Assembly (NCBI GenBank): GCA_934670115.1
Contig: CAKUOV010000018.1
Location: forward strand, 1-41,908
Direction: 5' to 3'
DNA: 41,908 nucleotides
Source of the DNA: an uncultured Eggerthellaceae bacterium
Lineage (GTDB): Bacteria > Actinomycetota > Coriobacteriia > Coriobacteriales > Eggerthellaceae
The translations under genes and the position numbers were made by a program. Of the stretch, positions 1 to 8,267 are shown piece after piece; the first letter of the stretch is position 1, and every line of letters starts with the position of its first letter. The notes under the pieces are model-generated. The model did not search any database and had not been told where the DNA came from. It was given only the letters and a program-made list of their open reading frames with translations.

Positions 1-242
1 GAGGATAGGACGTCGCGCTCATGAAGGGCGTTTCGCATGCCCGGGCATGTGCCCGGCGCGAGAAGCCGGAAGGGGGGACCGCATCGCTGCGGCCCCCTCT
101 TCTTTTTACAGTCATTTGTCTTCATCTTCTTCAAATACCTTCTGTTATATGCGATAATATTAAGTTGCATGTGCTTCAAGGCACTCATGTTTGTGTATAA
201 GATTGCAGTGTGCAATTAAGTAAGTAATGATGGAGGATTTTC
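1..242. other. Leader region upstream of tig, no gene seen
   Basis: No convincing gene lies here. A frame entering from the left edge stops at 22-24, so a gene may end there, but too little is present to identify it. A short hairpin (CCGGGCA at 41-47 with TGCCCGG at 50-56) is followed by the terminator described separately. The tig promoter must lie between about 110 and 225. AT-rich -10-like strings occur at 153-158 (GATAAT) and 196-201 (TATAAG), but neither has a good -35 partner, so no promoter is assigned. Confidence 0.5.
71..107 (+). terminator. Intrinsic terminator of the gene upstream of the window
   Basis: GGGGG (73-77) and CCGCA (79-83) pair with TGCGG (88-92) and CCCCC (93-97) around a TCGC loop, with A78 as a bulge. 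The stem is followed by a T-rich tract at 98-107. It ends transcription coming from the left edge and insulates tig. Confidence 0.8.
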
Positions 243-1577
243 GTGGAAACAAAAGTAGAATCGCTCGAAGATAATCGTGCAAAGATTACGGTTACCGTTG
301 AAGCTTCTGAGATTGATGCGCGTATTAATCGTGCTTATAAGGAAGTTGCTAAGAAGAACACCTTCCCGGGCTTCCGTAAGGGTAAGGCTCCGCGCGCCGT
401 TATCGATGCTGCGTTTGGCGCTGGCTACATTGCAGCAACCGTTACTGAAGACGTTGTCAACGATATGATGCCTTTGGCAATCGATGGTGCGGATCTGTTC
501 CCCGTTGGCCAAGCTCAGTTCGACGAAATCGCTTCTGTTGCGGCTGGCGAAGATTTCACGTTCTCGTTCTCCATTGGTCTGCGCACTGAAATCGAGCTTT
601 CTAGCTACGAGCCTGTTGCTATCGAGATGCCTGCAGCCGAGGTCACCGATGCAGAAATCGATATGCAGTACGATGCCATCATTGACCAATATGCGCAGTT
701 TGAGGTTGCCGCTGAAGGTGCAAAGGCTGCTGAAGGCGATCGTTTAGTAATGGCTATGCAGGCCGCTGATGATGAATCTGAGAAGATCGATCAACTTACT
801 TCCGACGAATTCCAGTACACCATTGGTTCTGGCTTGATGCCTGCTGAGTTTGACGAGAAGCTTGTTGGCGCTGCCGCGGGCGATAAGCTTGAGTTCTCCG
901 TGCCGGTGGCTGAAAGCACCGCAGCTTACCTGAAGGAGCTTGTTGGCAAGACGGAGTCTGTTTCCTTCACGATTGAGGTCAAGGAACTCAAGACCAAGGT
1001 TGCTCCGACGGTTGACGATGCTTGGGTTGCCGACAATTTTGGCTTCGAGACGGTTGCTGAATTGCGCGAACGTATTTCCGAGTCTCTTACTCAGCAAAAG
1101 GCTGATTTCTTGCCCCGCTTGAAGGAGGATCGTGTTCTCTATGCGCTGCTTGAGCGCGTGACCGATGAAGCCCCCGAGGCTATGGTTGAAGAGCAAGAGC
1201 AGGACCTTCTCCAGGAATTCTTCCAGCAGCTGCAGCGCTCTGGCCAGACTTACGATGCATACCTGAAGGCGAATAACCTTACCGCCGCTCAGGTTAAGGA
1301 TGACATTAAGCAGCAGGCTGCCGAGGTTGTTAAGCAGAATCTTGCTCTGGATGCATGGGCTCGTCACTTCGAGATTGCATGTGAAGACTGCGATGTTCAG
1401 GCCGAGTTCATCAAGGCAAGCGCCGATGAATGGGAGAGCCTGTACAACAGCTGGAAGCAGGCTGGCCGTCTGCATCTGGTTCGCGAAGGCGTTTTGCGCT
1501 CCAAGGCAATGAATGCTGCTGTTGAGAGCGCTGTTGTTACCGAAATTCCTTTCAGTGAAACTGCTGACGCTGAATAG
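243..1577 (+). CDS. tig: Trigger factor, ribosome-associated chaperone and peptidyl-prolyl isomerase
   Basis: The 444-residue protein has the usual trigger factor length. The N-terminal ribosome-binding domain (about 1-115) carries the signature GFRKGKAPRAV around residues 43-53, the loop that docks near the ribosomal exit tunnel. An FKBP-type prolyl isomerase domain follows (about 150-245), then a helical SurA-like substrate-cradling domain. The family binds nascent chains co-translationally in the cytoplasm. The start is GTG at 243, chosen because GGAGGA at 232-237 is at ideal spacing and translation begins METKVESLEDNRAK, a typical trigger factor opening. The gene precedes clpP and clpX, a very common order in Gram-positive bacteria and proteobacteria that joins folding and proteolysis functions. 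The 138-nt gap before clpP could hold a separate promoter. Confidence 0.97.
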   Translation: METKVESLEDNRAKITVTVEASEIDARINRAYKEVAKKNTFPGFRKGKAPRAVIDAAFGAGYIAATVTEDVVNDMMPLAIDGADLFPVGQAQFDEIASVAAGEDFTFSFSIGLRTEIELSSYEPVAIEMPAAEVTDAEIDMQYDAIIDQYAQFEVAAEGAKAAEGDRLVMAMQAADDESEKIDQLTSDEFQYTIGSGLMPAEFDEKLVGAAAGDKLEFSVPVAESTAAYLKELVGKTESVSFTIEVKELKTKVAPTVDDAWVADNFGFETVAELRERISESLTQQKADFLPRLKEDRVLYALLERVTDEAPEAMVEEQEQDLLQEFFQQLQRSGQTYDAYLKANNLTAAQVKDDIKQQAAEVVKQNLALDAWARHFEIACEDCDVQAEFIKASADEWESLYNSWKQAGRLHLVREGVLRSKAMNAAVESAVVTEIPFSETADAE

Positions 1578-1676
1578 TTAAAACGCGGCTTCGTTTTACA
1601 AAGTTGCAAATTGTTTTCAATCGTAGCGCATCATTTCTGCTTTCAGTATGATGAGCATCGTTATTGAACCGATTAT

Positions 1677-1700
1677 GACGGCCGCCTTTGTGCGGCCGTC
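1677..1700 (+). promoter_or_regulatory. Hairpin in the clpP leader
   Basis: GACGGCCGC (1677-1685) pairs perfectly with GCGGCCGTC (1692-1700) around a six-base loop. It ends only a few bases before the clpP ribosome binding site (about 1705-1712). There is no T-tract, so it is not a standard terminator. It may stabilise the processed clpP mRNA 5' end or affect ribosome access. The role is inferred; the stem is directly visible. Confidence 0.55.
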
Positions 1701-1715
1701 GAAAGTGAGGTAGGT

Positions 1716-2339
1716 ATGGCACTGAATGCCCAGGGATCTTTGATTCCTTATGTTGTGGAGCAGTCTCCTCGAGGCGAGCGCAGCTACGATATCTATTCTC
1801 GTTTGCTCAATGAGCGCATTGTCTTCTTGGGCGAAGAGATCAACGATGCTGTAGCAAATACCGTTGTGGCTCAGCTTCTTCACCTGGAAAGCGTTGATCC
1901 TGATAAGGATATTTCCCTTTACATCAATTCTCCGGGAGGATCGGTAACGGCCGGCCTGGCAATTTTGGACACCATGAACTTCATCAAGTGCGATGTTTCC
2001 ACCGTTTGCATTGGTTGCTGCGCTTCCATGGCTGCCGTATTGCTGTCTTCCGGCGCAAAGGGCAAGCGCTACTGCCTGCCCAATTCCATGGTTTTGATCC
2101 ATCAACCTTCTGGCGGCGCGCAGGGTCAGCAGACCGAAATCGCAATTGTTGCCGACTTCATGTTGAAGACGCGCAAGCGTTTGAATGAGATTCTTGCCGA
2201 TAATACGGGTCAAGATGTTGAGACGATTCAGCGTGATACCGAGCGCGACAATTACATGACGGCCGAGGAAGCCCTGGCATATGGCCTGGTTGACAAGATT
2301 GCAACCACTCACGGACAGACTTCCGAAGAGGACGAATAA
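1716..2339 (+). CDS. clpP: ATP-dependent Clp protease proteolytic subunit
   Basis: This 207-residue serine peptidase forms the tetradecameric ClpP chamber that degrades substrates unfolded by ClpX. The catalytic triad is visible as Ser104 (within GCCASMAA), His129 (within MVLIHQP) and Asp178 (within RDTERDNYM). The strand motif LYINSPGGSVTAG (68-80) gives the oxyanion region. Length and spacing match the family. ATG 1716 follows a purine-rich site (GAGGTAGG). The gene ends five bases before clpX, so the two are almost certainly cotranscribed and translationally linked. It is preceded by tig and a strong leader hairpin. A short N-terminal propeptide of about 12-15 residues is likely processed, as in other ClpP proteins. 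Confidence 0.97.
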   Translation: MALNAQGSLIPYVVEQSPRGERSYDIYSRLLNERIVFLGEEINDAVANTVVAQLLHLESVDPDKDISLYINSPGGSVTAGLAILDTMNFIKCDVSTVCIGCCASMAAVLLSSGAKGKRYCLPNSMVLIHQPSGGAQGQQTEIAIVADFMLKTRKRLNEILADNTGQDVETIQRDTERDNYMTAEEALAYGLVDKIATTHGQTSEEDE

Positions 2340-2344
2340 GGAAT

Positions 2345-3655
2345 ATGGCGACTAACCGTAACAATACGAATGAGCCTTGCTGCACGTTCTGCGGCAAGCC
2401 CGCATCCATGGCAAACGCCATGGTCTCCGGGCCCGATGGCATCAACATCTGTGATGAATGCGTTTCCATTTGCGCTGGAGCCATTGTTGCTCAGGGCGGC
2501 AAGATGGATTTCATGGGCAATGGCGAGTATGATTTCTACGATGCGAGCGAAGAGGAGCATCGGAGGGAAGAATATGCCGAAGAGACTTCTCTGGAGAATC
2601 TTCCTACACCGCAGGAGCTTTATCGTCGCTTGTCCGAGCATGTGGTAGGGCAGGAAGATGCGAAAAAAGCGCTTTCTGTTGCCGTGTACAACCACTACAA
2701 GCGCATTGGCATGGAAGAGATTGCCGATGAAGACGACGTAGAGTTGGCGAAAAGCAATATCTTGCTGCTGGGCCCCACCGGTTCAGGTAAGACGCTTTTG
2801 GCCGAAACGCTTGCGCGTACGTTGAAAGTTCCCTTCGCGATTGCCGATGCTACCACGCTGACCGAAGCGGGTTATGTAGGCGAAGACGTTGAGAATATCC
2901 TGCTGAAGCTTATTACGGCTGCGGATTTCGATATTCCCAGTGCTGAGATTGGCATTATCTACATCGATGAGATTGATAAGATTGCGAAAAAGGCCGAGAA
3001 CCTTTCTATCACCCGCGACGTTTCGGGCGAAGGCGTGCAGCAAGCTCTGTTGAAGATTGTCGAAGGGACCGATGCTTCCGTTCCTCCGCAAGGTGGACGC
3101 AAGCATCCTCAGCAGGAGCTTATCCATATCAACACGAATAATATCTTGTTCATTTTGGGCGGCGCGTTCGTGGGCCTTTCCGACATTGTTGCTCAGCGCG
3201 TGGGTAAGAGCAGCTTGGGCTTTAACGCCGAGCTGCCCGAAAGCAAGAAACAGGAAGAGGCGGAGCTTTTGGCGCAGGTCCTTCCCGAGGACTTGCATAA
3301 GTTCGGTATGATTCCCGAATTCGTCGGTCGTATTCCGGTGGTGACTGCCCTGAAGGAGCTGTCGGAGGATGACTTGGTGCGCATTTTGACGGAGCCGAAG
3401 AACGCGCTGGTCAAGCAATACAAGAAGATGTTCAGCTTTGAGGATTCTCAGCTGGAGTTCGAAGAGGAAGCGCTTCGCGCCATTGCGCATGAAGCAGTAG
3501 AGCGCGCAACCGGCGCACGTGGTCTTCGTTCTATTTGCGAGCGTATTCTTATGGATGTCATGTATGAGCTGCCGGAATACCAGGAAGCTTCACGTGTTGT
3601 TATTCGCGCTACCGATGTGACGGGTGAAACAAAGCCGGAAATCGTTGCGCTTTAG
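2345..3655 (+). CDS. clpX: ATP-dependent Clp protease ATPase and unfoldase subunit ClpX
   Basis: The 436-residue AAA+ unfoldase feeds proteins into ClpP. An N-terminal zinc-binding domain has paired cysteines C13/C16 and C36/C39. Walker A is GPTGSGKT at 143-150 and Walker B is IYIDEIDK at 205-212. The loop GYVGEDVE, typical of ClpX, follows Walker A. The ClpP-docking IGF-type loop is represented by the segment KSSLGFNAE near residue 287. The start ATG 2345 lies five bases after the clpP stop, with AAGGAA just upstream. It is the last gene of the tig-clpP-clpX block and is separated from valS by a 91-base spacer containing a hairpin. Confidence 0.97.
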   Translation: MATNRNNTNEPCCTFCGKPASMANAMVSGPDGINICDECVSICAGAIVAQGGKMDFMGNGEYDFYDASEEEHRREEYAEETSLENLPTPQELYRRLSEHVVGQEDAKKALSVAVYNHYKRIGMEEIADEDDVELAKSNILLLGPTGSGKTLLAETLARTLKVPFAIADATTLTEAGYVGEDVENILLKLITAADFDIPSAEIGIIYIDEIDKIAKKAENLSITRDVSGEGVQQALLKIVEGTDASVPPQGGRKHPQQELIHINTNNILFILGGAFVGLSDIVAQRVGKSSLGFNAELPESKKQEEAELLAQVLPEDLHKFGMIPEFVGRIPVVTALKELSEDDLVRILTEPKNALVKQYKKMFSFEDSQLEFEEEALRAIAHEAVERATGARGLRSICERILMDVMYELPEYQEASRVVIRATDVTGETKPEIVAL

Positions 3656-3677
3656 CGTGATGGGAAACGTTGATTTT

Positions 3678-3698
3678 GCCCGTCTTTTCAAGGCGGGC
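3678..3698 (+). terminator. Hairpin between clpX and valS, weak or incomplete terminator
   Basis: GCCCG-T-CTT (3678-3686) pairs with AAG-G-CGGGC (3690-3698) around a three-base loop, giving nine pairs including one U-G. There is no T-tract after the stem. It could protect the clpX mRNA 3' end or cause partial termination. The spacer is too short for a T-box leader controlling valS. Confidence 0.4.
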
Positions 3699-3746
3699 AC
3701 TGGCGTATTGAGAGCCGTATAAGCCGTGTAAAAGAAGGATTCGAAA

Positions 3747-6434
3747 ATGGCTGAGAATAAGAAAAACGAAGAGGGACAGGCAAAGAAGGTCGATTACGAC
3801 TTCGCTGCCCATGAAACTCCTATTTTTAATGAGTGGGTGAAGGAAGGCTATTTTCGCCGCAGCAAAGGCCAGGGCGAGCACGCCGATGATACGTTTACCA
3901 TTGTTGTTCCGCCTCCTAACATCACGGGCGTTTTGCATATGGGTCATGCTCTGAATGAAACCATCCAGGATACCTGCATTCGCCGTGCGCGTATGAGGGG
4001 TTATCAGACGCGTTGGATCATTGGCACCGACCATGCTGGCATTGCAACGCAGACAAAAGTTGACAAGAAGCTTGCTGACCAGGGTATTTCTCGTTTGGAA
4101 ATTGGTCGCGAGAAGTTTATCAAGGCATGCTACGACTGGCGCCGCGAATACGGCACTACTATCGTGAACCAGATTAAGGGCATGGGCTGCTCGGGTGACT
4201 TCGAAGACGAGCACTTCACGCTTGATCCCGATTACGTTTTGGCTGTTCGCAAAGTGTTCACCGATTGGTATCACCAGGGCTTGATCTATAAGGGCAAGCG
4301 TATTGTGAACTGGTGCCCGCACTGCACGACCGCCATTGCCGATGACGAAGCGGAATACGTAGAGGACGCAAGCCATCTGTGGTATTTGCGCTACCCGTTG
4401 ACCGAGCCTGTTGATGGCACGGAGTACTTGGTTGTTGCCACTACACGTCCGGAAACCATGCTGGGCGACACGGGCGTTGCCGTGAATCCCAAGGATGAGC
4501 GTTTTGCGAAACTGGTGGGCAAAACCGTTACGTTGCCTATTGTTGGTCGCAAGATTCCCATTTTCTCCGACTGGCATGTTGATACGGAGTTCGGTACGGG
4601 CTGCGTTAAAGTTACGCCGTCGCACGACCCGAACGACTGGGCTATGGGCGAGGCTCATGACCTGGAGAAAATCAACATTTTCGATGAGACCGCCCATGTG
4701 GTGGAAGGCTATGGCAAGTTCAGCGGCATGGATCGCGACGAAGCGCGCCAGGCGATTGTGGAAGAATTCGAGTCCTTGGGTCTGCTGGATCACATTGAGG
4801 ATTTGAATCACTCCGTTATGACGTGCTATCGTTGCCACACCAAGTTGGAGCCGTGGGAGTCGGAGCAGTGGTTTGTTGCCGTTGACGAGCTCAAGAAAGA
4901 AGCGGCGCACGTTGTCGAAGACGGCGAGATTCAGTTCCATCCTGCACGTTGGAAACAAGTGTACCTTGACTGGCTTGCCAACTTGAAGGACTGGTGCATT
5001 TCTCGTCAGCTGTGGTGGGGCCATCGCATTCCCATGTTCTACTGCGACGAGTGCGGTTGGCAAGACGCTTCTGTGGAAGATATCGACACTTGTCCGAAGT
5101 GCGGTCATGCGTTGCGCCAGGAAGAAGACGTTCTTGATACTTGGTTCTCTTCTCAGCTGTGGCCTTTTGCCACCATGGGCTGGGCAACCGAAGGCATGGA
5201 TGCGCCCGAGCTGAAACTGGCGTACCCAACGCAGGTTCTTTCCACGGCGCGCGACATCATGGGCTTGTGGGTTGCTCGTATGGTCATGTCTTCGCTGTAC
5301 TTCACGAAGCAGATTCCGTTTGAACACGTGATTATTCACCCCACGGTCATGGGTGCCGATGGCAAGCCGATGAGCAAATCGCGCGGCAACGGTGTTGATC
5401 CGTTGAAACTGCTTCAGGATTACGGTTCCGATGGCATGCGCTTCGGTCTTTTGCTGCAGGTGACGGGCGCTCAGGATCTGAAGTTCGACGAGCAGAAGCT
5501 GGTGAGCAGTCGTAACTTCGCGAATAAGATCAGGAACGCTGCTCGTTTTGTGGGCATGAACCTTGATGGATATGTTCCGGGCGAGCCTAACCCCACCACG
5601 TCGGCAGACAAGTGGATCTTCACGCGCCTGGCGCAGCTTGTTGAAAGCATTGATGCTGCTTTTGAAGAGTTCGAATTTGGCGAAATTACCCGTCAGCTCT
5701 ATTCGTTCTTCTGGAACGAATTCTGCGACTGGTACATTGAGTTCTCCAAGAGCCGCTTGAGCAAAGATGCCGATCCGCAGGACAGGTTGGATTGCCAGCG
5801 CAATCTTGTCTTCGTGCTTGACCAGGCAATCCGTTTGCTGCACCCCATCATGCCCTTCGTAACCGAAGAGATTTACCAGGAGCTTCCGGGTGAAAAACAG
5901 GCAAAGCACCTGATTGTTGCTTCGTGGCCTCAGGCTGCTGCTTTGAAGCAATATTGCGACGAAGATGCTGCAGCCGCCATTGGCATGGTGTGCGATGCGG
6001 TATCTGCTATTCGCAGCACGCGCGCCCGTTATGGCATTTCGCCTAAATCTGCGCTGGATGTTGTTATCAAGGCAAAAGAGAGCGCCGATTTGCTGGAGCA
6101 GCAGGCAAGCCTGATTTCGTCTTTGGCAAATGTGTCTTCGCTGACTATTTCTGCGGATGCCGAAAAGCCGGCAGGGTCAAGCGTATCTTTGGCGGGAAGC
6201 CTGGAAGTATATGTTGCTCTTTCGGGATTAGTTGATTTTGACGCAGAGCGCGCTCGTTTGCAGTCTGAACGTGATAAAGTTTCTAAAGATGCTGCAAAGC
6301 TTGAAAAGAAGCTGTCCAACCAAGGCTTTCTTGCAAAAGCGGCTCCCGAGATCATCGAAAAGGATCGCGCTCATTTTGCCGAGCTTACTGATAAGCTTGC
6401 TCGCATTGATGAGCAGCTTGCCGCTCTCGCGTAA
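3747..6434 (+). CDS. valS: Valine--tRNA ligase
   Basis: This 895-residue class I aminoacyl-tRNA synthetase charges tRNA-Val in the cytoplasm. The HIGH-type motif is HMGH at 64-67 in the context PPPNITGVLHMGHAL, diagnostic of ValRS. The KMSKS loop is KPMSKS at 540-545. Between them lies the CP1 editing domain (about 190-370), which hydrolyses mischarged threonyl-tRNA, and cysteine pairs (for example YCDECG and CPKCG) of a zinc knuckle. The anticodon-binding helical domain follows (about 600-770), and the C-terminus (about 830-895) is the charged coiled coil that grips the tRNA. The start ATG 3747 has AAGGA eight bases upstream. The next gene starts 28 bases downstream. Confidence 0.97.
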   Translation: MAENKKNEEGQAKKVDYDFAAHETPIFNEWVKEGYFRRSKGQGEHADDTFTIVVPPPNITGVLHMGHALNETIQDTCIRRARMRGYQTRWIIGTDHAGIATQTKVDKKLADQGISRLEIGREKFIKACYDWRREYGTTIVNQIKGMGCSGDFEDEHFTLDPDYVLAVRKVFTDWYHQGLIYKGKRIVNWCPHCTTAIADDEAEYVEDASHLWYLRYPLTEPVDGTEYLVVATTRPETMLGDTGVAVNPKDERFAKLVGKTVTLPIVGRKIPIFSDWHVDTEFGTGCVKVTPSHDPNDWAMGEAHDLEKINIFDETAHVVEGYGKFSGMDRDEARQAIVEEFESLGLLDHIEDLNHSVMTCYRCHTKLEPWESEQWFVAVDELKKEAAHVVEDGEIQFHPARWKQVYLDWLANLKDWCISRQLWWGHRIPMFYCDECGWQDASVEDIDTCPKCGHALRQEEDVLDTWFSSQLWPFATMGWATEGMDAPELKLAYPTQVLSTARDIMGLWVARMVMSSLYFTKQIPFEHVIIHPTVMGADGKPMSKSRGNGVDPLKLLQDYGSDGMRFGLLLQVTGAQDLKFDEQKLVSSRNFANKIRNAARFVGMNLDGYVPGEPNPTTSADKWIFTRLAQLVESIDAAFEEFEFGEITRQLYSFFWNEFCDWYIEFSKSRLSKDADPQDRLDCQRNLVFVLDQAIRLLHPIMPFVTEEIYQELPGEKQAKHLIVASWPQAAALKQYCDEDAAAAIGMVCDAVSAIRSTRARYGISPKSALDVVIKAKESADLLEQQASLISSLANVSSLTISADAEKPAGSSVSLAGSLEVYVALSGLVDFDAERARLQSERDKVSKDAAKLEKKLSNQGFLAKAAPEIIEKDRAHFAELTDKLARIDEQLAALA

Positions 6435-6462
6435 AGCGAAGTGGGCGACGAAAGGATAAAAC

Positions 6463-7029
6463 ATGGCTGATTTGTTGTCTTCGCTTATCACTGAAGAGAT
6501 GCGCATGGCGCTTGTTGTTGTGTGCGTTATGATTGCCGCGCTGTACGTGCTCTCTATTGCCTGGGTTGTGCGTGATGCGCACCTGCGTGGAACGAACTGG
6601 ATTGTTTGGGGTATTGTCTCCATCATTCCCGTTGTTGGTTTGGTGGCGTATTGCCTTCTTCGTCCGTCGCTATTGCAGATCGACCGTGATGAGCAGGAGC
6701 TTGAAATCGCCTATAAGCAGCGCGCTTTGCAGAAGTACGGAAATTGCGCTGTTTGCGGATGCCCCGTGGAAGATGATTTCATTGTGTGTCCTTCGTGCCA
6801 CGCTCCTTTGAAGAACCAGTGTGCGCGTTGCGGCAAGCCGCTTGATCCCACCTGGTCCATGTGCCCGTATTGCGCCACGCCCGTCAATGGCGCGGCACTG
6901 CGCCGTCGTCCGCCTCGTGGGCAGGAGCGTTCCGCGCGTAATGCATCTGCGGCGGCCGATAACAACCACACGGTTGCTATGGACATGCCTCAAGAGCATG
7001 CACGTCGTCGTCGCATGCCGGCTGAGTAA
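6463..7029 (+). CDS. Membrane protein with two zinc-ribbon modules, function unknown
   Basis: The 188-residue protein has two predicted membrane helices (about 15-36 and 46-66), a charged helix, and then two tandem zinc ribbons with cysteine pairs C95/C98, C109/C112, C120/C123 and C134/C137. The tail is basic and disordered, rich in Arg and Ala. The N-terminal half resembles the two-helix membrane segment of phospholipase D nuclease N-terminal (PLDc_N) proteins, and the ribbons resemble the double zinc ribbon (DZR) family. The likely topology puts the ribbons in the cytoplasm after a short hairpin anchor. It begins 28 bases after valS and is probably cotranscribed, ending at the strong terminator at 7070. 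No enzymatic motif is visible. It may be an adaptor, but this is a guess. Confidence 0.8.
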   Translation: MADLLSSLITEEMRMALVVVCVMIAALYVLSIAWVVRDAHLRGTNWIVWGIVSIIPVVGLVAYCLLRPSLLQIDRDEQELEIAYKQRALQKYGNCAVCGCPVEDDFIVCPSCHAPLKNQCARCGKPLDPTWSMCPYCATPVNGAALRRRPPRGQERSARNASAAADNNHTVAMDMPQEHARRRRMPAE

Positions 7030-7069
7030 ATCAAAAACCGAGCGACTTCGTTCATTGTTGTGTTTTGAT

Positions 7070-7112
7070 GCCTTACCCCTTGTCTGAAGGGGTAAGGCGT
7101 TATTTATTTATT
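7070..7112 (+). terminator. Strong intrinsic terminator ending the tig-valS block
   Basis: A perfect 12-base stem (7070-7081 with 7087-7098) closes a five-base loop (GTCTG) and is followed by a U-rich tail at 7099-7112. It isolates the housekeeping block from the riboswitch-controlled cluster just downstream. Confidence 0.93.
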
Positions 7113-7113
7113 G

Positions 7114-7142
7114 TTGTTGAAGGCGCAAGCACAAGATACAAT
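7114..7142 (+). promoter_or_regulatory. Promoter of the corrinoid cluster
   Basis: TTGTTG (7114-7119) and TACAAT (7137-7142) are separated by exactly 17 bases, a good housekeeping sigma-factor match. Initiation is expected near 7149, ten bases before the first paired strand of the riboswitch. The position between terminator and aptamer supports it. Confidence 0.6.
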
Positions 7143-7158
7143 TAGAAAGTTATAAGAA

Positions 7159-7270
7159 GTTGCCTTGCTGCGATATGCAGTCAATTGAATGAGGTGAAAA
7201 TCCTCGCGAGTGGGTCACCGTGATGCTTTTCTTGGGTAAAAAGAAAAGATGAGTCGGGTCATTGGGCAAC
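7159..7270 (+). ncRNA. Cobalamin-type riboswitch aptamer 1
   Basis: Closing stem P1 is GTTGCC (7159-7164) with GGCAAC (7265-7270). Inside lie a CTGC/GCAG hairpin (7168-7180), the element GAGG-TGAAAAT-CCTC (7191-7205), the block GCGAGTGGGTCACCGTGATG (7207-7226), an AT-rich hairpin (about 7227-7249) and AGTCGGGTC (7252-7260), which corresponds to the B12 box. The same order and nearly identical blocks occur at 40661-40814, with compensatory changes in the paired arms (GAGG/CCTC here, GGGG/CCCC there). The core GGTG-AAAA-TCC matches known cobalamin riboswitches. It sits directly upstream of transport and cob genes. The ligand is inferred as a cobalamin; the exact subclass is not established. Confidence 0.82.
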
Positions 7271-7324
7271 GGGGGAAGCGTTCTGCCTTTACCAGGAGCT
7301 TCGCAGATGCAATGCACTGCTGTT

Positions 7325-7366
7325 CCTGCGCAAGGTAATGTTGGGACTGAACGGCGCAGGGGAGGA
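7325..7366 (+). promoter_or_regulatory. Shine-Dalgarno-blocking hairpin, likely riboswitch output
   Basis: CCTGCGC (7325-7331) can pair with GCGCAGG (7354-7360), whose last bases run into the ribosome binding site GGGGAGGA (7359-7366) of the first ECF gene. This would make translation initiation depend on aptamer folding. No intrinsic terminator is seen between aptamer 1 and the start codon, which favours translational control. The assignment is an inference from pairing. Confidence 0.5.
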
Positions 7367-7373
7367 AAGTGCT

Positions 7374-8267
7374 ATGGATAAAAGAGATGCATTCTCTGAT
7401 TATCATCCAGCGGTATGCTTTGCCTTTTTCGTGATCGCTGTTGTCTTTTGCATGTTCTTGCGCCATCCTGCCTTCACGGCGGCGGCGCTTATCTTTTCTT
7501 TTTTATATGCCGTTACTATTCAAGGCGCTCGTGCCTGCAAATTTCTACTGGCCATGGTGCCTATTTTGGTAATCATTTCGGTGATTAATCCGCTGTTCAA
7601 TACGCTGGGTGAGACCGTTCTCTTTACGTATTTCGGTGATCGCCCTTACACCTTTGAGGCGCTTGCATATGGTGCTTGCACCGCGTGCATGTTCGTGGCG
7701 ATGTTCGTTTGGTTTTCTTCGTACAATCGCGTTATGACCAGCGATAAGTTCACGTTTTTGTTTGGTGGTCTGGCGCCGGCAATTACGCTGACGCTCACTA
7801 TGGCGCTTCGTTTGGTGCCCTCGTATTTAGACAAACTGAAGCAATTCGCCCAATGCCGTTCCAGTCTGGGAAAATCTCCCCAGGAAGGGGATTTCTCTCA
7901 ACGCGTGGAGCATGGTTCCGACCTGCTGTCGCAGCTGACTAGCTGGGCGTTCGAAAGCTCCGTTCAAACGGCTGATTCCATGAAAAGCAGAGGATATGGC
8001 GTGGGGCGTCGTTCCCAATTTGCGTTATACCGCTTTACGGCGCGCGATGCCGTTTGCGCTGGCGCCATGTTGGTGCTGTGCGCGCTTACGTTGGTGGGTG
8101 TGGCTTTCGGAAGCCAGGATATCGAGTTTTACCCCACGATCGTTGCAGCTCAGCCAGGCGCTTCGTTCGCAATTTCCCTGGCCGCTTATTGCGTGTTGCT
8201 GTTTTTACCTACATTTATCAATGCTAAGGAGATTTTGGTATGGCGCAGTTCGCTTTCGAGAATGTAA
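7374..8267 (+). CDS. ECF transporter transmembrane (T) subunit, first copy
   Basis: The 297-residue integral membrane protein belongs to the CbiQ/EcfT family, the scaffold that couples the ATPases to the substrate-binding S subunit. Several hydrophobic helices fill the N-terminal half. The coupling-helix region contains the T-family signature ADSMKSRGYGVGRR (the A-R-G type motif that sits in the ATPase groove). The start is ATG 7374, served by GGGGAGGA seven bases upstream; the upstream in-frame ATG at 7338 would overlap the blocking hairpin and has no ribosome binding site. The gene overlaps the ATPase gene by 28 bases. A second T subunit (10659-11600) shares the opening pattern (YHPA near the N-terminus) and the SM-x-SRG motif. 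Substrate specificity comes from the S subunit and the riboswitch context, which suggest corrinoids. Confidence 0.9.
   Translation: MDKRDAFSDYHPAVCFAFFVIAVVFCMFLRHPAFTAAALIFSFLYAVTIQGARACKFLLAMVPILVIISVINPLFNTLGETVLFTYFGDRPYTFEALAYGACTACMFVAMFVWFSSYNRVMTSDKFTFLFGGLAPAITLTLTMALRLVPSYLDKLKQFAQCRSSLGKSPQEGDFSQRVEHGSDLLSQLTSWAFESSVQTADSMKSRGYGVGRRSQFALYRFTARDAVCAGAMLVLCALTLVGVAFGSQDIEFYPTIVAAQPGASFAISLAAYCVLLFLPTFINAKEILVWRSSLSRM

Noticed and set aside
37..219. 60-codon frame at the left edge
   Set aside because: It runs through a strong intrinsic terminator, and its N-terminal half is encoded by the hairpin.
3656..3746. T-box leader for valS
   Set aside because: The spacer is only 91 bases and lacks the conserved T-box sequence and specifier stem.
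3609..5951. Very long open frame (780 codons) on the minus strand
   Set aside because: It lies entirely antisense to clpX and valS, whose products are unmistakable. The translation is rich in Arg, His and Asn with no domain pattern, a typical mirror effect of codon bias.
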